DNA of 64,000 bases from Variovorax sp. PMC12 (GCF_003019815.1 NZ_CP027773.1:3235001-3299000), one strand, 5' to 3'; positions 1 to 8,933 are shown, counted from the first letter of the stretch. The notes: generated by a model not told the origin, from the letters alone. Made by a program: numbers and translations.

Positions 1-879
1 GCCGACATGGTCAAAGAGCGCACTCAGGGCCGCATCAACATCAAGCTCTACCCCGGCGTCTCGCTCATCCAGGGCGACCAGACCCGCGAGTTCAGCGCAC
101 TGCGCCAGGGCGTCATCGACATGGCAGTCGGCTCCACCATCAACTGGTCGCCGCAGGTCAAGCAGCTCAACCTGTTCTCCATGCCCTTCCTGATGCCCGA
201 CTACGCGGCCATCGACGCGCTCACGCAGGGCGAGGTCGGCAAGGAAATGTTCAAGACGCTCGACAAGGCCGGCGTGGTGCCGCTCGCGTGGGGCGAAAAC
301 GGCTTCCGCGAAATCACCAACTCCAAGAAGCCCATCAGGTCGCCGGCAGACATCAAGGGCATGAAGATCCGCGTGGTCGGCTCGCCCATCTACTCCGACA
401 TGTTCACCGCGCTCGGCGCCAACCCCACGCAGATGAGCTGGGCCGACGCACAGCCGGCCCTCGCGAGCGGCGCGGTCGACGGCCAGGAGAACCCGCTGTT
501 CCTGTTCACCGTGCTCAAGATGCAGACCGTGGGCCAGAAGTTCGTCACCACCTGGGGCTACGTGGCCGACCCGCTGGTGTTCGTGGTCAACAAGGAAATC
601 TGGGCTTCGTGGACCCCTGCCGACCAGGCCATCGTGCGGCAGGCCGCCATCGACGCGGGCAAGGAAGAGATCGCCATCGCGCGCAAGGGCCTGGTGGAGG
701 CCGACAAGCCGGTGCTGAAAGACATCGCGGGCATGGGCGTGACGGTGACGAGCCTCACGCCGGCGGAGCGCGAAGCCTTCGTGAAGGCGACGCGGCCGGT
801 GTACGACAAGTGGAAGTCGACCGTGGGCACGGACCTGGTGGCGAAGGCCGAGCAGGCGATTGCCGCGCGCAAGAAGTAA
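1..879 (+). CDS. TRAP transporter substrate-binding protein, DctP family (5' truncated by window edge)
   Basis: Periplasmic binding component of a tripartite ATP-independent (TRAP) importer, which delivers organic acids to DctQM-type membrane subunits. The frame is open from base 1, so the N-terminus with its signal peptide lies outside the window and the ATG at 7 is internal. Visible DctP-family features are the block around FSALRQGVIDMAVGS, the segment IKGMKIRVVGSP followed by an Asn/Pro-rich stretch, and the conserved GAVDGQENPL region that shapes the carboxylate pocket. The lysine-rich end AARKK is typical. No DctQ or DctM gene follows, so the membrane subunits are either upstream or elsewhere. 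The ligand cannot be told from sequence alone. Confidence 0.9.
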   Translation, partial: ADMVKERTQGRINIKLYPGVSLIQGDQTREFSALRQGVIDMAVGSTINWSPQVKQLNLFSMPFLMPDYAAIDALTQGEVGKEMFKTLDKAGVVPLAWGENGFREITNSKKPIRSPADIKGMKIRVVGSPIYSDMFTALGANPTQMSWADAQPALASGAVDGQENPLFLFTVLKMQTVGQKFVTTWGYVADPLVFVVNKEIWASWTPADQAIVRQAAIDAGKEEIAIARKGLVEADKPVLKDIAGMGVTVTSLTPAEREAFVKATRPVYDKWKSTVGTDLVAKAEQAIAARKK

Positions 880-915
880 GCGTAAAAAAAACGAGGGGCG
901 GTGGCCGCGGCCGCA

Positions 916-1881
916 TCAGCTGCGATAGCGGCTCGGGTTGGCCCCCGCCATCTTCTTCATCAGGCGCCGCAACGCGGTGGCGTCCTGGTAGCCCACCGCG
1001 CCGGCCACCTGCTCGACCGTCATGCGGCTGGTTTCGAGCAGCGCGCGGGCGCGCCGCAGCCGCACGCTCTGCACCAGCGCCTGCGTGCTCTTGCCGGTGG
1101 CCTTGCGGATGTGGCGTGACAGCGTGCGCTCCGACATGCAGAACTCGCGCGCCAGCGCACTGACGGCCGGTGCGTCTGGCAGCGCCGACTCGACGCGCGC
1201 GGCCAGCCGCGCCACCAGGTCGTTGCCGTTGGCCAGCACTTCCGGCACCACGAACGGCGCCTGTGCCTGGCGCCCATCGATCAGCAGCATGCGCGAGACC
1301 AGGTCGGTGAGCGCGCTGCCGCAGCGCTCGCGCAGCAGGTGCAGCATCAGGTCGGTCTGCGCGAACGCGGCGCCGGCCGTGACCACCGGGCCGTCGGCGC
1401 ACACCATGCGGTCGGCATCGACGGTGCAGCCGGGCGCCATGCGCGCGAGCAGCGGCGCATACCACCACGAGGTGGTCGCGCGCCGGCCCTGAAGCAGCCC
1501 GGCCGCGTTGAGCAAAAACACGGCCGAGCACGAGGCCGCGACCTGCCCGCCGGCCTTTGCGTGCCGCACCAGGCCCGCGATTGCCTTGGCTGCGTCATCG
1601 CTCTCGAGGCAGCCGCGGATGTCGCCCGGCGTGTTGAGGCCGAGCCCCGGCACCACCCAGGCCGAGCGGTCGTCGCGCGGCCGTACGGGCAGGCGCGCGG
1701 TGTCGATGGCCATGCCGGCCTGCAGCGGCACCGGGCCGCCCTGCACCGAACACAGCCGCCAGCGCGGCGGCGCCACGCCGGCACGCGGAGCCAAGGCCTG
1801 CGCGGCGCCGAGCATGTCGAGCGTGACCGCGACGCTCGAATTGAAGGCGCCGGGCAGCACCAGGATCGTGAAGTCGTGCAT
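916..1881 (-). CDS. GlxA-family transcriptional regulator (DJ-1/PfpI-like domain plus AraC-type HTH)
   Basis: A 321-residue regulator. Residues about 5-190 form a DJ-1/PfpI-like (class I glutamine amidotransferase-like) sensor domain with Cys118 in ASCSAVFLL at the nucleophile-elbow position. Residues about 215-318 form an AraC-type double helix-turn-helix (SALAREFCMSERTLSRHIRK, then VEQVAGAVGYQDATALRRL). It is transcribed away from the tautomerase/hydrolase pair at 1962-3268 across an 80-bp gap, which suggests that it controls that pair. The start at 1881 gives the full N-terminal beta strand (FTILVLPGAF). The effector is unknown. Family members act as activators or repressors in amino-acid and small-molecule catabolism. 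Confidence 0.88.
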   Translation of the reverse strand: MHDFTILVLPGAFNSSVAVTLDMLGAAQALAPRAGVAPPRWRLCSVQGGPVPLQAGMAIDTARLPVRPRDDRSAWVVPGLGLNTPGDIRGCLESDDAAKAIAGLVRHAKAGGQVAASCSAVFLLNAAGLLQGRRATTSWWYAPLLARMAPGCTVDADRMVCADGPVVTAGAAFAQTDLMLHLLRERCGSALTDLVSRMLLIDGRQAQAPFVVPEVLANGNDLVARLAARVESALPDAPAVSALAREFCMSERTLSRHIRKATGKSTQALVQSVRLRRARALLETSRMTVEQVAGAVGYQDATALRRLMKKMAGANPSRYRS

Positions 1882-1961
1882 TCTTGGGGCTGTCTGATTC
1901 AGCTTCTAAACAGTCAAATTGGACACTGCCATTCTGGCGGCGCGAAGGGCCCAATACAACC

Positions 1962-2423
1962 ATGCCCAACATCCTCGTGAAGATTCCCCAAGGCGCCTTT
2001 CCCGGCGAGAGCCGCGCCACGCTGGTTCGCAAGATCAATGAAGCGGCCGCGGCCGTCGAGCAGATGCCGGACGAGCCCCGTGCGCGTTTCATGTGCTGGG
2101 TGCTGGTGGACGAGGTCGCTGCCGGCGGCTGGACCTGCGGCGGCGCCGACGCCACCGCGCAATACCTGCCGTGCATGGCGCGGGTGCTGCTGCCGGCCGG
2201 CGTGCTCGACGACGAATCGCGCAGCCTCTATGCCGCGCGCATGCATGCAGCCTTCGCAGAAGCCATGCCGGCGGACGACCGGCGGCGCCTCATGACCTCC
2301 GTGGTGCTCGACGAAGTGCCCGACGGCGCCTGGGGCGTGGGCGGCCAGATATGGACGCTGCCCGACTTCGCTCGCAACGCGGGCTATGCCCATCTGCAGC
2401 ACCTGGCGCGCAGCCCTGCATGA
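1962..2423 (+). CDS. Tautomerase-family protein (fused two-repeat 4-oxalocrotonate tautomerase type)
   Basis: A 153-residue protein. The ATG at 1962 was chosen because it exposes Pro2 (MPNILVKIP), the N-terminal proline base of the tautomerase superfamily; the open frame extends upstream to 1884 but would bury it. Two similar blocks (FMCWVLVDEVAAGGWTCGG and SVVLDEVPDGAWGVGGQ) suggest a tandem fusion of two 4-OT-like modules, as in double-length members. The last bases lie just upstream of the dienelactone-hydrolase gene, so the two are likely one operon controlled by the divergent GlxA-type regulator. The substrate is unknown; a keto/enol or halo-acid metabolite is plausible. Confidence 0.75.
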   Translation: MPNILVKIPQGAFPGESRATLVRKINEAAAAVEQMPDEPRARFMCWVLVDEVAAGGWTCGGADATAQYLPCMARVLLPAGVLDDESRSLYAARMHAAFAEAMPADDRRRLMTSVVLDEVPDGAWGVGGQIWTLPDFARNAGYAHLQHLARSPA

Positions 2424-2440
2424 GCAACACGGAGAAACGC

Positions 2441-3268
2441 ATGACGACGACGCCCCGCCCCCTGACCGAAGACGACCCGCTCGACGATTTCACCGCGCGC
2501 CGGATCACGCTCGACGGCGTGGAAAAGAAGGTCTACGTGCTCGGCGAGGGCCCGGCCGTGATCGTGATGACCGAGATGCCCGGCATCAGTCCGCATGTGG
2601 CGCGCTTTGCACGCTGGGTGCGCGACGCGGGCTTCACCGTCTACATGCCGTCGCTGTTCGGCCGCGACGGTGCCGTGCCCGGCGCGGAAGAAGGCGTGGC
2701 CGTGTTCAGGCGCACCTGCGTGAGCGCGGAGTTCCGCGCCTTCGCCGCCAATGAATCGAGCCCGGTCACGCAATGGCTGCGCGCGCTTGCGCGGCTCGCG
2801 CATGCAGAGTGCGGCGGCCCCGGCGTGGGCGCCATCGGCATGTGCTTCACCGGCAACTTCGCGCTGTCGATGATGCTGGAGCCCGCGATGCTGGCGCCGG
2901 TGGTGTGCCAGCCTTCGCTGCCGATGGACAACCCCGCCGCCACGAACATGGCGCCGGAGGAACTGGCCGCGGTCCGCGAGCGGCTGGAGCGCGAAGACCT
3001 GACGGTCATGGCTTACCGCTTCGAAGGCGACAAGCATTGCCGGGCGCAGCGCTTTGCCGCCTTCTCCGAGGCGCTGGGCGAACGCTTCGTGGCCCGTGTG
3101 CTGCCGGACAGCGCGGCCAACACCGACACCCCGCCCTTCTTCGCGCAGGTGGTGGCGAGCCCGCACAGCGTGGTGACGGCGCACCTGATCGACGAGGCGG
3201 GCCAGCCGACGCTGGCGGCGCGTGACGAGATCCTGGCGTTCTTCGCCGGGCGGCTGCGGCAGGGCTGA
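2441..3268 (+). CDS. Dienelactone hydrolase family protein
   Basis: An alpha/beta hydrolase of 275 residues. The nucleophile elbow is G-M-C135-F-T-G (IGMCFTGNFALSMM), so a cysteine replaces serine, as in dienelactone hydrolases. Candidate catalytic Asp and His lie in the last third, with His in ASPHSVVTAHL. The start at 2441 has a GGAGA box 6 nt upstream. An in-frame ATG at 2420 overlaps the tautomerase stop (ATGA) but has no Shine-Dalgarno sequence, so it is second choice. Cotranscription with the tautomerase suggests stepwise isomerisation and hydrolysis of a lactone or a diketone-like intermediate. The actual substrate is unknown. Confidence 0.85.
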   Translation: MTTTPRPLTEDDPLDDFTARRITLDGVEKKVYVLGEGPAVIVMTEMPGISPHVARFARWVRDAGFTVYMPSLFGRDGAVPGAEEGVAVFRRTCVSAEFRAFAANESSPVTQWLRALARLAHAECGGPGVGAIGMCFTGNFALSMMLEPAMLAPVVCQPSLPMDNPAATNMAPEELAAVRERLEREDLTVMAYRFEGDKHCRAQRFAAFSEALGERFVARVLPDSAANTDTPPFFAQVVASPHSVVTAHLIDEAGQPTLAARDEILAFFAGRLRQG

Positions 3269-3337
3269 GCGGCGCCCGCGCTCTGGCAGACTGGCGCCGC
3301 AGGGGCGCGCCGTTCGCGCCCGCCAGGAGCCCTTTTC

Positions 3338-4306
3338 ATGCCGCCGCCGAATTCCATAAACACTGCACGTCACACGCTCATCATCGACACGGACCCCGGC
3401 GCCGACGACGTGATCGCGCTGCTCTTCGCGATGGCCGCGCCCGAGCGGCTGAACATCCAGGCGCTGACCACCGTGGCCGGCAACGTGCCGCTGGCCAAGA
3501 CTTCGCGCAATGCGCGCTTGGCGTGCGAGTGGGCCGGGCGGCCGGACATTGCGGTCTACGCGGGCGCGCAGCGGCCGCTGAAGCGCACGCCGATCTACGC
3601 GGCCAACATCCACGGGCGCGAAGGCCTCACCGGCGTCGACGTGTACGAGCCCGCGGCGCCGCTGGCGGAAGGCAGCGCGGTCGACTACCTCGTTCGCACC
3701 TTGCGCGCCGCGCCGGAGAAAAGCGTGACGCTGGTCATGCTCGGCCCGCAGACCAACCTTGCGCTGGCGCTGGAACAGGCACCCGACATCGTGCGCGGCC
3801 TGCGCGAACTGGTGCTGATGGCCGGCGCGCATTTCAATGGCGGCAACATCACGCCCGTGGCCGAGTTCAACGTGTTCGCCGACCCGCACGCGGCCGAGGC
3901 GGTGCTCGCGAGCGGCGTGCCGATCACCATGCTGCCGCTGGACGTGACGCACAAGATCCTCACGAGCGACGAGCGCATCGCGCGGCTGCGCAAGCTGGGC
4001 AACCGCGCCGGCGCGATCGTCGCGGACATCCTGGACGCCTACGCGCCGCAGGAAATGAAGCACTACGACATGCCCGGCGGACCGGTGCACGATGCCACGG
4101 TCACGGCCTACCTGCTGCAGCCTTCGCTGTTCAGGGGCCGGCGCATCCACGTGGAGATCGACAGCCGCGAGGGCATGGGCTTCGGGCAAACGGTGGCCGA
4201 CTGGCATGGCAGCCTGCGCCGGCCGGCCAACGCGAACTGGATCATCGACGGCGATGCGCAGGGCTTCTTCGACCTGCTGACGGAACACATCGCGCGGCTG
4301 CCTTGA
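3338..4306 (+). CDS. Inosine/uridine-preferring nucleoside hydrolase
   Basis: Hydrolyses the N-glycosidic bond of ribonucleosides to give base plus ribose. The protein is 322 residues, normal for the IU-NH family. The calcium-binding signature DTDPGADD is at residues 18-25. Further family blocks are MLGPQTNLALAL, the MAGAHFNGGNITPVAEFN metal/ribose loop, and the C-terminal HDA motif in GGPVHDATVTAYLL. No signal peptide, so it is cytosolic. It ends 6 bp before the convergent TctC-like gene. The gene stands alone on the plus strand with a 69-bp gap to the hydrolase upstream, so it may have its own promoter. Confidence 0.93.
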   Translation: MPPPNSINTARHTLIIDTDPGADDVIALLFAMAAPERLNIQALTTVAGNVPLAKTSRNARLACEWAGRPDIAVYAGAQRPLKRTPIYAANIHGREGLTGVDVYEPAAPLAEGSAVDYLVRTLRAAPEKSVTLVMLGPQTNLALALEQAPDIVRGLRELVLMAGAHFNGGNITPVAEFNVFADPHAAEAVLASGVPITMLPLDVTHKILTSDERIARLRKLGNRAGAIVADILDAYAPQEMKHYDMPGGPVHDATVTAYLLQPSLFRGRRIHVEIDSREGMGFGQTVADWHGSLRRPANANWIIDGDAQGFFDLLTEHIARLP

Positions 4307-4312
4307 GTCCGG

Positions 4313-5287
4313 TCAGTTCGCGGTGATCTTGCGGTCGCGCACGATCGCGCTCCATTTGGAATCCTCTTTCCTCATGAAGTCGGTGAGCTCGGCGCGGGTG
4401 GTCGGCTGCGGGGTCAGGCCGTGCTTGTTCAGCGCTTCCTTCACGCCAGGATCGGCCAGCACCTTGACGATGGCATGGTTCCAGCGATCCAGCAGGGCCG
4501 CGGGCGTCTTGCCGGGTGCCATGAAGGCATACCAGTTGAGGGCTTCGAAGCCGGGGTAGCCCGACTCCGCCACCGTCGGGATGTTGGGCATGTAGGCCGG
4601 GCGGCTCAGGCCCGTGCTGGCCAGCGGAACCAGATTGCCGGCCTCGATCTGCGGCAATGCAGTCGGCGGCGCCGAAAAATACGAGGCGATGCGCTGGCCC
4701 AGCAAGTCTTGCAGGGCCGGGGCGCCGCCTTTGTAAGGCACATGCACCATGTCGATGCCGGCTCGCTGGTTGAACAGTTCTCCGGCCAGATGGGACGCGG
4801 AGCCGGCACCGGTCGAGGCGAAGTCGACGCTGCCGGGTTTCTTCTTCGACAGGGCCACGAACTCGGCCAGGGTCTTCACGCCCAGGCCCTTGTGCACCAC
4901 CAGCACGTTGGGAAAGTTGACGCCGCCGGAAACCGCGGCCAGGTCCTTGAACGGGTCGTAGCTCACCTTCATGACATGCGGGGCGATGGTCAGCGGCCCG
5001 ACGGAGCCGAGCAGCAGCATCGAGCCGTCGGCGGGCCCCGTGGCCACGTACTGGTGGGCGATGTTGCCGCCCGCGCCCGCCTTGTTGTCGACGATCACCG
5101 TCTGGCCGATGTCTTCGCCGAGCTTCCTGGCGATCAGGCGTGCGGCGGCGTCCGCCGCGCCGCCCGGTGCGAAGCCGACCACCAGGGTGACTGGCTTCTT
5201 CGGCGGAAAGTCTTGTGCCTGCGCATGCCCTGCCAGGAAGAAGGTGGCGGCCAGGGCCGCGAGGTGCAGAAGTTGTCGCTTTTTCAT
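4313..5287 (-). CDS. Bug/TctC-family tripartite tricarboxylate transporter substrate-binding protein
   Basis: A 324-residue periplasmic binding protein with a clear signal peptide (MKKRQLLHLAALAATFFLAG then HAQA). Family marks are the beta-strand/loop LVVGFAPGGAADAAAR near residue 37, NKAGAGGNIA, VPYKGGAPALQDLLG, and PTVAESGYPGFE. The start at 5287 has an AAGGAG box 8 nt upstream. It lies 47 bp downstream of tcuB on the same strand, and so likely supplies tricarballylate, citrate or a related tricarboxylate to the tcuAB enzymes. TctA/TctB membrane subunits are not in the window. Bug proteins are very numerous in Comamonadaceae and Bordetella, and are often orphan. Confidence 0.92.
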   Translation of the reverse strand: MKKRQLLHLAALAATFFLAGHAQAQDFPPKKPVTLVVGFAPGGAADAAARLIARKLGEDIGQTVIVDNKAGAGGNIAHQYVATGPADGSMLLLGSVGPLTIAPHVMKVSYDPFKDLAAVSGGVNFPNVLVVHKGLGVKTLAEFVALSKKKPGSVDFASTGAGSASHLAGELFNQRAGIDMVHVPYKGGAPALQDLLGQRIASYFSAPPTALPQIEAGNLVPLASTGLSRPAYMPNIPTVAESGYPGFEALNWYAFMAPGKTPAALLDRWNHAIVKVLADPGVKEALNKHGLTPQPTTRAELTDFMRKEDSKWSAIVRDRKITAN

Positions 5288-5334
5288 CGGAGTCTCCTTG
5301 GGGTTGTCGTGTTGTCGTTTTGTCGTGTTGCCCG

Positions 5335-6519
5335 TCAGTCCGAGCCGAGGCCGACGGGGTTTGGCAGGCGCTTCTCGACGGCATGGCGCAGCAAGGCGGC
5401 GCTGCGGAAGATGCCGTGGCCGAACTTGCCGTAGGGCATGGTGGCGAACAGCGCCATCACGGCACCCAGATGCACGCACAGCAGCAGGGCCAGGGCGGGG
5501 GTGCCGCGGCCGAGCCACAGGGCCAGGCCACTGGCGCTGGTGAGGAACAACAGCGCAATGAAGCCCAGGTCCATGGGCTTTTGAGCCGGGTCGCCGTGCA
5601 GCGGATGCCGCTTGCGGTTCAGGTGCCACAAGCCGGCGGTGCCGAGCATCAGGCTGATGCCGCCGGCAACGCCCAGCAGCTTCGGCGGGCTGGGCAAGGC
5701 GTAGGGGGCGGCCCAGCCGAAGGCGTAGTGATACAGCGTGGCCACGCCGGTGGCCGCGAAGCACAGCATGAAGCCGTAGAAGGTGAGATGGTGAAAGCGC
5801 CTGCGTGCCAGCGTGTAGGCGTCGTCTTCGTTGTGGCAACCGTCGCCGTGGCCGCCGTCCAGATACCTGAGGCGCAGTGCCGCGTCGGCGGCTTCCGCCG
5901 CGGCGGGCCCGTTCAGCGGCGCGCCGCTGGTGGCGGGCGTGATGTCGCGCCAGAAGCGCCGCACGCCCATGGCCAGCGCCAGGGTTGCGAACAGGAACAC
6001 CGGGGCGAACAGGGCGACCAGCAGGTTGTGCGGAAACACGCTGTAGAAGTTTTCGCCCGGCGCCGTTCCCCACAGCCCGCCCTTCATTGCCACGGCGAGC
6101 GCCAGGAACAGCGCCAGCGCGCCGGCCAGGGCCAGCGAAAGCGTGAGCCCGTTGCGTTGGTAGAGCGCGCCGAGCGCGGGCGGCCAGGCGTAGTCCATGT
6201 AGGTCTGGCCGCGGACCTCGGCCATGGCCCTTGGCACGTTGACGGCAAACTCGTGCGGCGGCGCGTACTGGCAGGCATGCAGGCAGGCGCCGCAGTTGTG
6301 GCAGAGGTTGGCCAGGAAGTGGATGTCGGCCTTGCCGAATTCGAGCCGGCGCGTCATGGCCGGGAACACGGCACAGAAGCCCTCGCAGTAGCGGCAGGCA
6401 TTGCAGATCTGCATCTGCCGGCCGACCTCGCTCTCAGCGCCCGAAAGAATGGGAATGACACGGCGCGGACCTTCCGCGAGCGACCCCGCCTCGCGTGCCA
6501 GGGCTTCAAGCGTTTGCAT
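5335..6519 (-). CDS. tcuB: TcuB: tricarballylate utilisation Fe-S/membrane protein (CitB family)
   Basis: A 394-residue membrane protein that reoxidises the flavin of TcuA and passes the electrons to the quinone pool. The N-terminal part has two 4Fe-4S sets: Cys39-x2-Cys42-x2-Cys45-x3-Cys49 and Cys73-x2-Cys76-x2-Cys79-x3-Cys83. At least five hydrophobic segments follow (for example around residues 125-145, 165-185, 245-265, 285-300 and 315-335) with His residues that could bind haem. The ATG at 6519 lies inside the end of tcuA (14-bp overlap), which indicates translational coupling. Length and domain order match the CobZ/TcuB family. Confidence 0.92.
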   Translation of the reverse strand: MQTLEALAREAGSLAEGPRRVIPILSGAESEVGRQMQICNACRYCEGFCAVFPAMTRRLEFGKADIHFLANLCHNCGACLHACQYAPPHEFAVNVPRAMAEVRGQTYMDYAWPPALGALYQRNGLTLSLALAGALALFLALAVAMKGGLWGTAPGENFYSVFPHNLLVALFAPVFLFATLALAMGVRRFWRDITPATSGAPLNGPAAAEAADAALRLRYLDGGHGDGCHNEDDAYTLARRRFHHLTFYGFMLCFAATGVATLYHYAFGWAAPYALPSPPKLLGVAGGISLMLGTAGLWHLNRKRHPLHGDPAQKPMDLGFIALLFLTSASGLALWLGRGTPALALLLCVHLGAVMALFATMPYGKFGHGIFRSAALLRHAVEKRLPNPVGLGSD

Positions 6520-7930
6520 GGTGGATTTCTTTCTGCTTCAGGACCGCGGCCGCGGCCTGCGTGCCGGCAATGCGGCCGAAGGCGGTGCCGATGCTCATGC
6601 CGACGCCGGCGGTGTAGCCCTTGCCGAGCACGTTGCCGGCCATCATTTCGCCGGCCACGAAGAGGTTGGGGCTGGGCCGGTCGCCAAAGCGCACGGCGGC
6701 GGTGTCATCCACCTTCAGGCCCAGGTAGGTGAAGGTGATGCCGGGGCGCAGCGGGTAGGCGTGGAAGGGCGCGGTGTCGATGGGCCGCGCCCAGTGGGTC
6801 TTGGCGGGCGACAGCCCTTCGGTATGGCAGTCATCGAGGGCCGTGTGGTCGAAGCGGCCGACACGGCAGGCGGCGTTGTAGTCGGCAATGGTGCGCAGGA
6901 AGGTCGCCTCGTCCAGGCCGAGCAGGCGTGCCAGCTCGGGCAGCGTGTCGGCGACCGCGCCCGGAAACACGGGAGGCATGAAGCGGCCCACCGCCTTCTG
7001 GTCGATGATGGAATAGCCCATCTGTCCCGGCTGCTGGGCTACCAGCCGCCCCCAGATGGCATAGCGCTTGGGCCAGAAGTCTTCGCCTTCGTCGTAGAAG
7101 CGGCGGGCCTCTCGGTTGACGACCACGCCCAGCGACACGCAATCGATGCGGGTGCAGATGCCGCCGTCGTAGAGGGGCGCGCGGGCGTCGATGGCCACCA
7201 TGTGGCCCTGCGAGGGATCACCGACGGAGTCCGCGCCGGCATCGATCAACTGCCTGAGCAGGACGCCCTGGTTGAAGCGGGTTCCGCGGATCAGGAAGTT
7301 GTCCGCCGGCCATTCGCCGCGTTCGTTGCGGCCCCAGGCCTCGCGCAGCCATTCACGGTTCGACTCGAACCCGCCTGCCGCGAGCACGCAGCTTCTCGCG
7401 GCGATCCGTTCACCGCCCTCGGTGCGCACCGCGGTGAAGCGCAGGCCGTCGAGCTCCACCGAAGCCACGGGCGTCTCATAGCGGATCCGCACCCCGAGGC
7501 GCTCGGCGCTGCGGTAATAGGCGTTCACCAGCGCCTTGCCGCCACCCATGAAGAAGGCGTTGGTGCGCGCCACATGCAGTGCGCCGGAGAGAGGCGGCTG
7601 GAAGTGCACGCCGTGGCTGCGCATCCAGTCGCGGCAATTCGACGAAGCACGGATGACCAGCCGGGCCAGGTGTTCGTCGGTCAGGCCGCCGGTCACCTTG
7701 AGCAGGTCCTGCCAGTATTCTTCTTCGGGGTAGGCCTCCACGAGTACGTCCTGGGGACCGTCGTGCATGCAGCGCAGGTTGCGCGTGTGCTGCGAATTGC
7801 CGCCGCGCCACGCCTTGGGCGCGGCTTCGAGCAGCAGGACGCTGGCGCCCGCCTCGCGTGCCATCAGCGCGGCGCAAAGCGCGGCATTGCCGCCGCCTAC
7901 GACCAGCACATCGACCTGTTCATCGCTCAC
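6506..7930 (-). CDS. tcuA: TcuA: FAD-dependent tricarballylate dehydrogenase
   Basis: A flavoprotein of 474 residues related to succinate dehydrogenase/fumarate reductase flavoprotein subunits. It oxidises tricarballylate to cis-aconitate. The dinucleotide-binding motif VDVLVVGGGNAALCAAL is at the extreme N-terminus. A second FAD/substrate region is GGICTRIDCVSLGVVVNREA, and the C-terminal FAD loop is LFVAGEMMAGNVLGKGYTAG. The GTG at 7930 was chosen: it has AAGGAG about 8 nt upstream and puts the Rossmann motif at the usual distance, while the longer open frame to 7999 adds 23 low-quality residues. It is the first structural gene after tcuR. Confidence 0.92.
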   Translation of the reverse strand: MSDEQVDVLVVGGGNAALCAALMAREAGASVLLLEAAPKAWRGGNSQHTRNLRCMHDGPQDVLVEAYPEEEYWQDLLKVTGGLTDEHLARLVIRASSNCRDWMRSHGVHFQPPLSGALHVARTNAFFMGGGKALVNAYYRSAERLGVRIRYETPVASVELDGLRFTAVRTEGGERIAARSCVLAAGGFESNREWLREAWGRNERGEWPADNFLIRGTRFNQGVLLRQLIDAGADSVGDPSQGHMVAIDARAPLYDGGICTRIDCVSLGVVVNREARRFYDEGEDFWPKRYAIWGRLVAQQPGQMGYSIIDQKAVGRFMPPVFPGAVADTLPELARLLGLDEATFLRTIADYNAACRVGRFDHTALDDCHTEGLSPAKTHWARPIDTAPFHAYPLRPGITFTYLGLKVDDTAAVRFGDRPSPNLFVAGEMMAGNVLGKGYTAGVGMSIGTAFGRIAGTQAAAAVLKQKEIHHANA

Positions 7931-8006
7931 TTCTCGTCTCCTTGTGGGTCGGGAGACTGTAGGCAGGCCACCCTTCAGGCGACAGGCCGGATCGGGCAAC
8001 AGGTGT

Positions 8007-8933
8007 TCAGTTTTCGAGAAGACTCGCGCCAGCCCAGCGGCCTTCGCGCACCAGCATGCGCGCGGTGTCGGCCATCACCACCCGGGTGGCCAGCGCGGCC
8101 GGCGACAGTTCGTCGTCCGACAGGCTGACCAGCAGGCTGCGCCGGCCCACGTGGTTGTCGGTGATCTGGCTGCTGAGCACATCGTCCGCCGGCTGCCGCG
8201 CGATGGCGGCACCGGGCTGGATGGTGGCGCCCAGGCCGGCGCGCACGGCGTCCATCAGCAGCGCCAGGCCGTCGATCTCGGCCACCACCAACGGCTCGAT
8301 GCGGGCACGGGCGAAAGCGGAAGTGAGGCTGGCACGCAGGCCGTGCCCGGCGCTGGGCATGATGAGCGGGACGCCGGCCAGCTGCGCCAGCCGCACCTTC
8401 GGACCCGGCGGGCGCTGCGCCAGGCCGACGGCCGCGAGGACGAAGAGCTTTTCATCGAGCAGCGGCTCGATGCTCCAGCGGCGCGGCGTGGCGGTCTCGA
8501 ACAGCACGGCCAGGTCGAGCTGGCGAGACTGCAGCATGCTGGCCAGGTTGCCCGACAGCGACTCCACCAGATGCAGCCGCACGTCGGGGTAGCGCGCACG
8601 CATTTCCCGGATCAGCGGCAACCCGAGCACGGAGGCGGTGGTTGGCGCCAGGCCCACGCTCACATGGCCGGAAAGGCGTGCCTGCTGCGCCGCGCGCACG
8701 GCCTCGTCGGCATGGCGGAGCGTGAGCTGGGCCTGCTGCAGGAAGGCCACGCCGGCGTCGGTGGGAATGACGCCGGTGCTGCTGCGTTGAAGCAGCCGGG
8801 TGCTGAGCTCGCCCTCCAGGCGGCTGATCTGCTGACTCAGCGCCGATGTCACCACGCCGAGCTCGATGGCCGCGCGGCCCATGCTGCGCAGTTCGCAGAC
8901 TTTCACGAAATAGCGGAGTTGGCGGAGTTCCAT
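8007..8933 (-). CDS. tcuR: LysR-family regulator of the tcu locus
   Basis: A 308-residue LysR-type activator. The winged HTH is at residues 1-60 (LRQLRYFVKVCELRSMGRAA, then SALSQQISRLEGELSTRLLQR), and the effector-binding domain runs from about residue 90 to 295. It sits directly upstream of tcuA on the same strand with a 76-bp gap, the arrangement expected for TcuR, which responds to tricarballylate. Being codirectional rather than divergent, it may be cotranscribed with tcuAB. Assignment as TcuR rests on context and general resemblance to NAC/Cbl-like LysR proteins. Confidence 0.82.
   Translation of the reverse strand: MELRQLRYFVKVCELRSMGRAAIELGVVTSALSQQISRLEGELSTRLLQRSSTGVIPTDAGVAFLQQAQLTLRHADEAVRAAQQARLSGHVSVGLAPTTASVLGLPLIREMRARYPDVRLHLVESLSGNLASMLQSRQLDLAVLFETATPRRWSIEPLLDEKLFVLAAVGLAQRPPGPKVRLAQLAGVPLIMPSAGHGLRASLTSAFARARIEPLVVAEIDGLALLMDAVRAGLGATIQPGAAIARQPADDVLSSQITDNHVGRRSLLVSLSDDELSPAALATRVVMADTARMLVREGRWAGASLLEN

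Noticed and set aside
884..915. Run of eight A residues next to a GC-rich palindrome between the TRAP protein and the GlxA-type gene, as a minus-strand terminator
   Set aside because: The palindrome GGCCGCGGCC leaves no workable loop and no clean stem adjoins the U tract.
2384..4288. Long minus-strand frame of about 634 codons
   Set aside because: Antisense to the dienelactone hydrolase and nucleoside hydrolase genes; no recognisable motif.
5303..5330. Short tandem repeats of TTGTCGTG between tcuB and the TctC-like gene
   Set aside because: Only about three imperfect units; too short to call a functional repeat.
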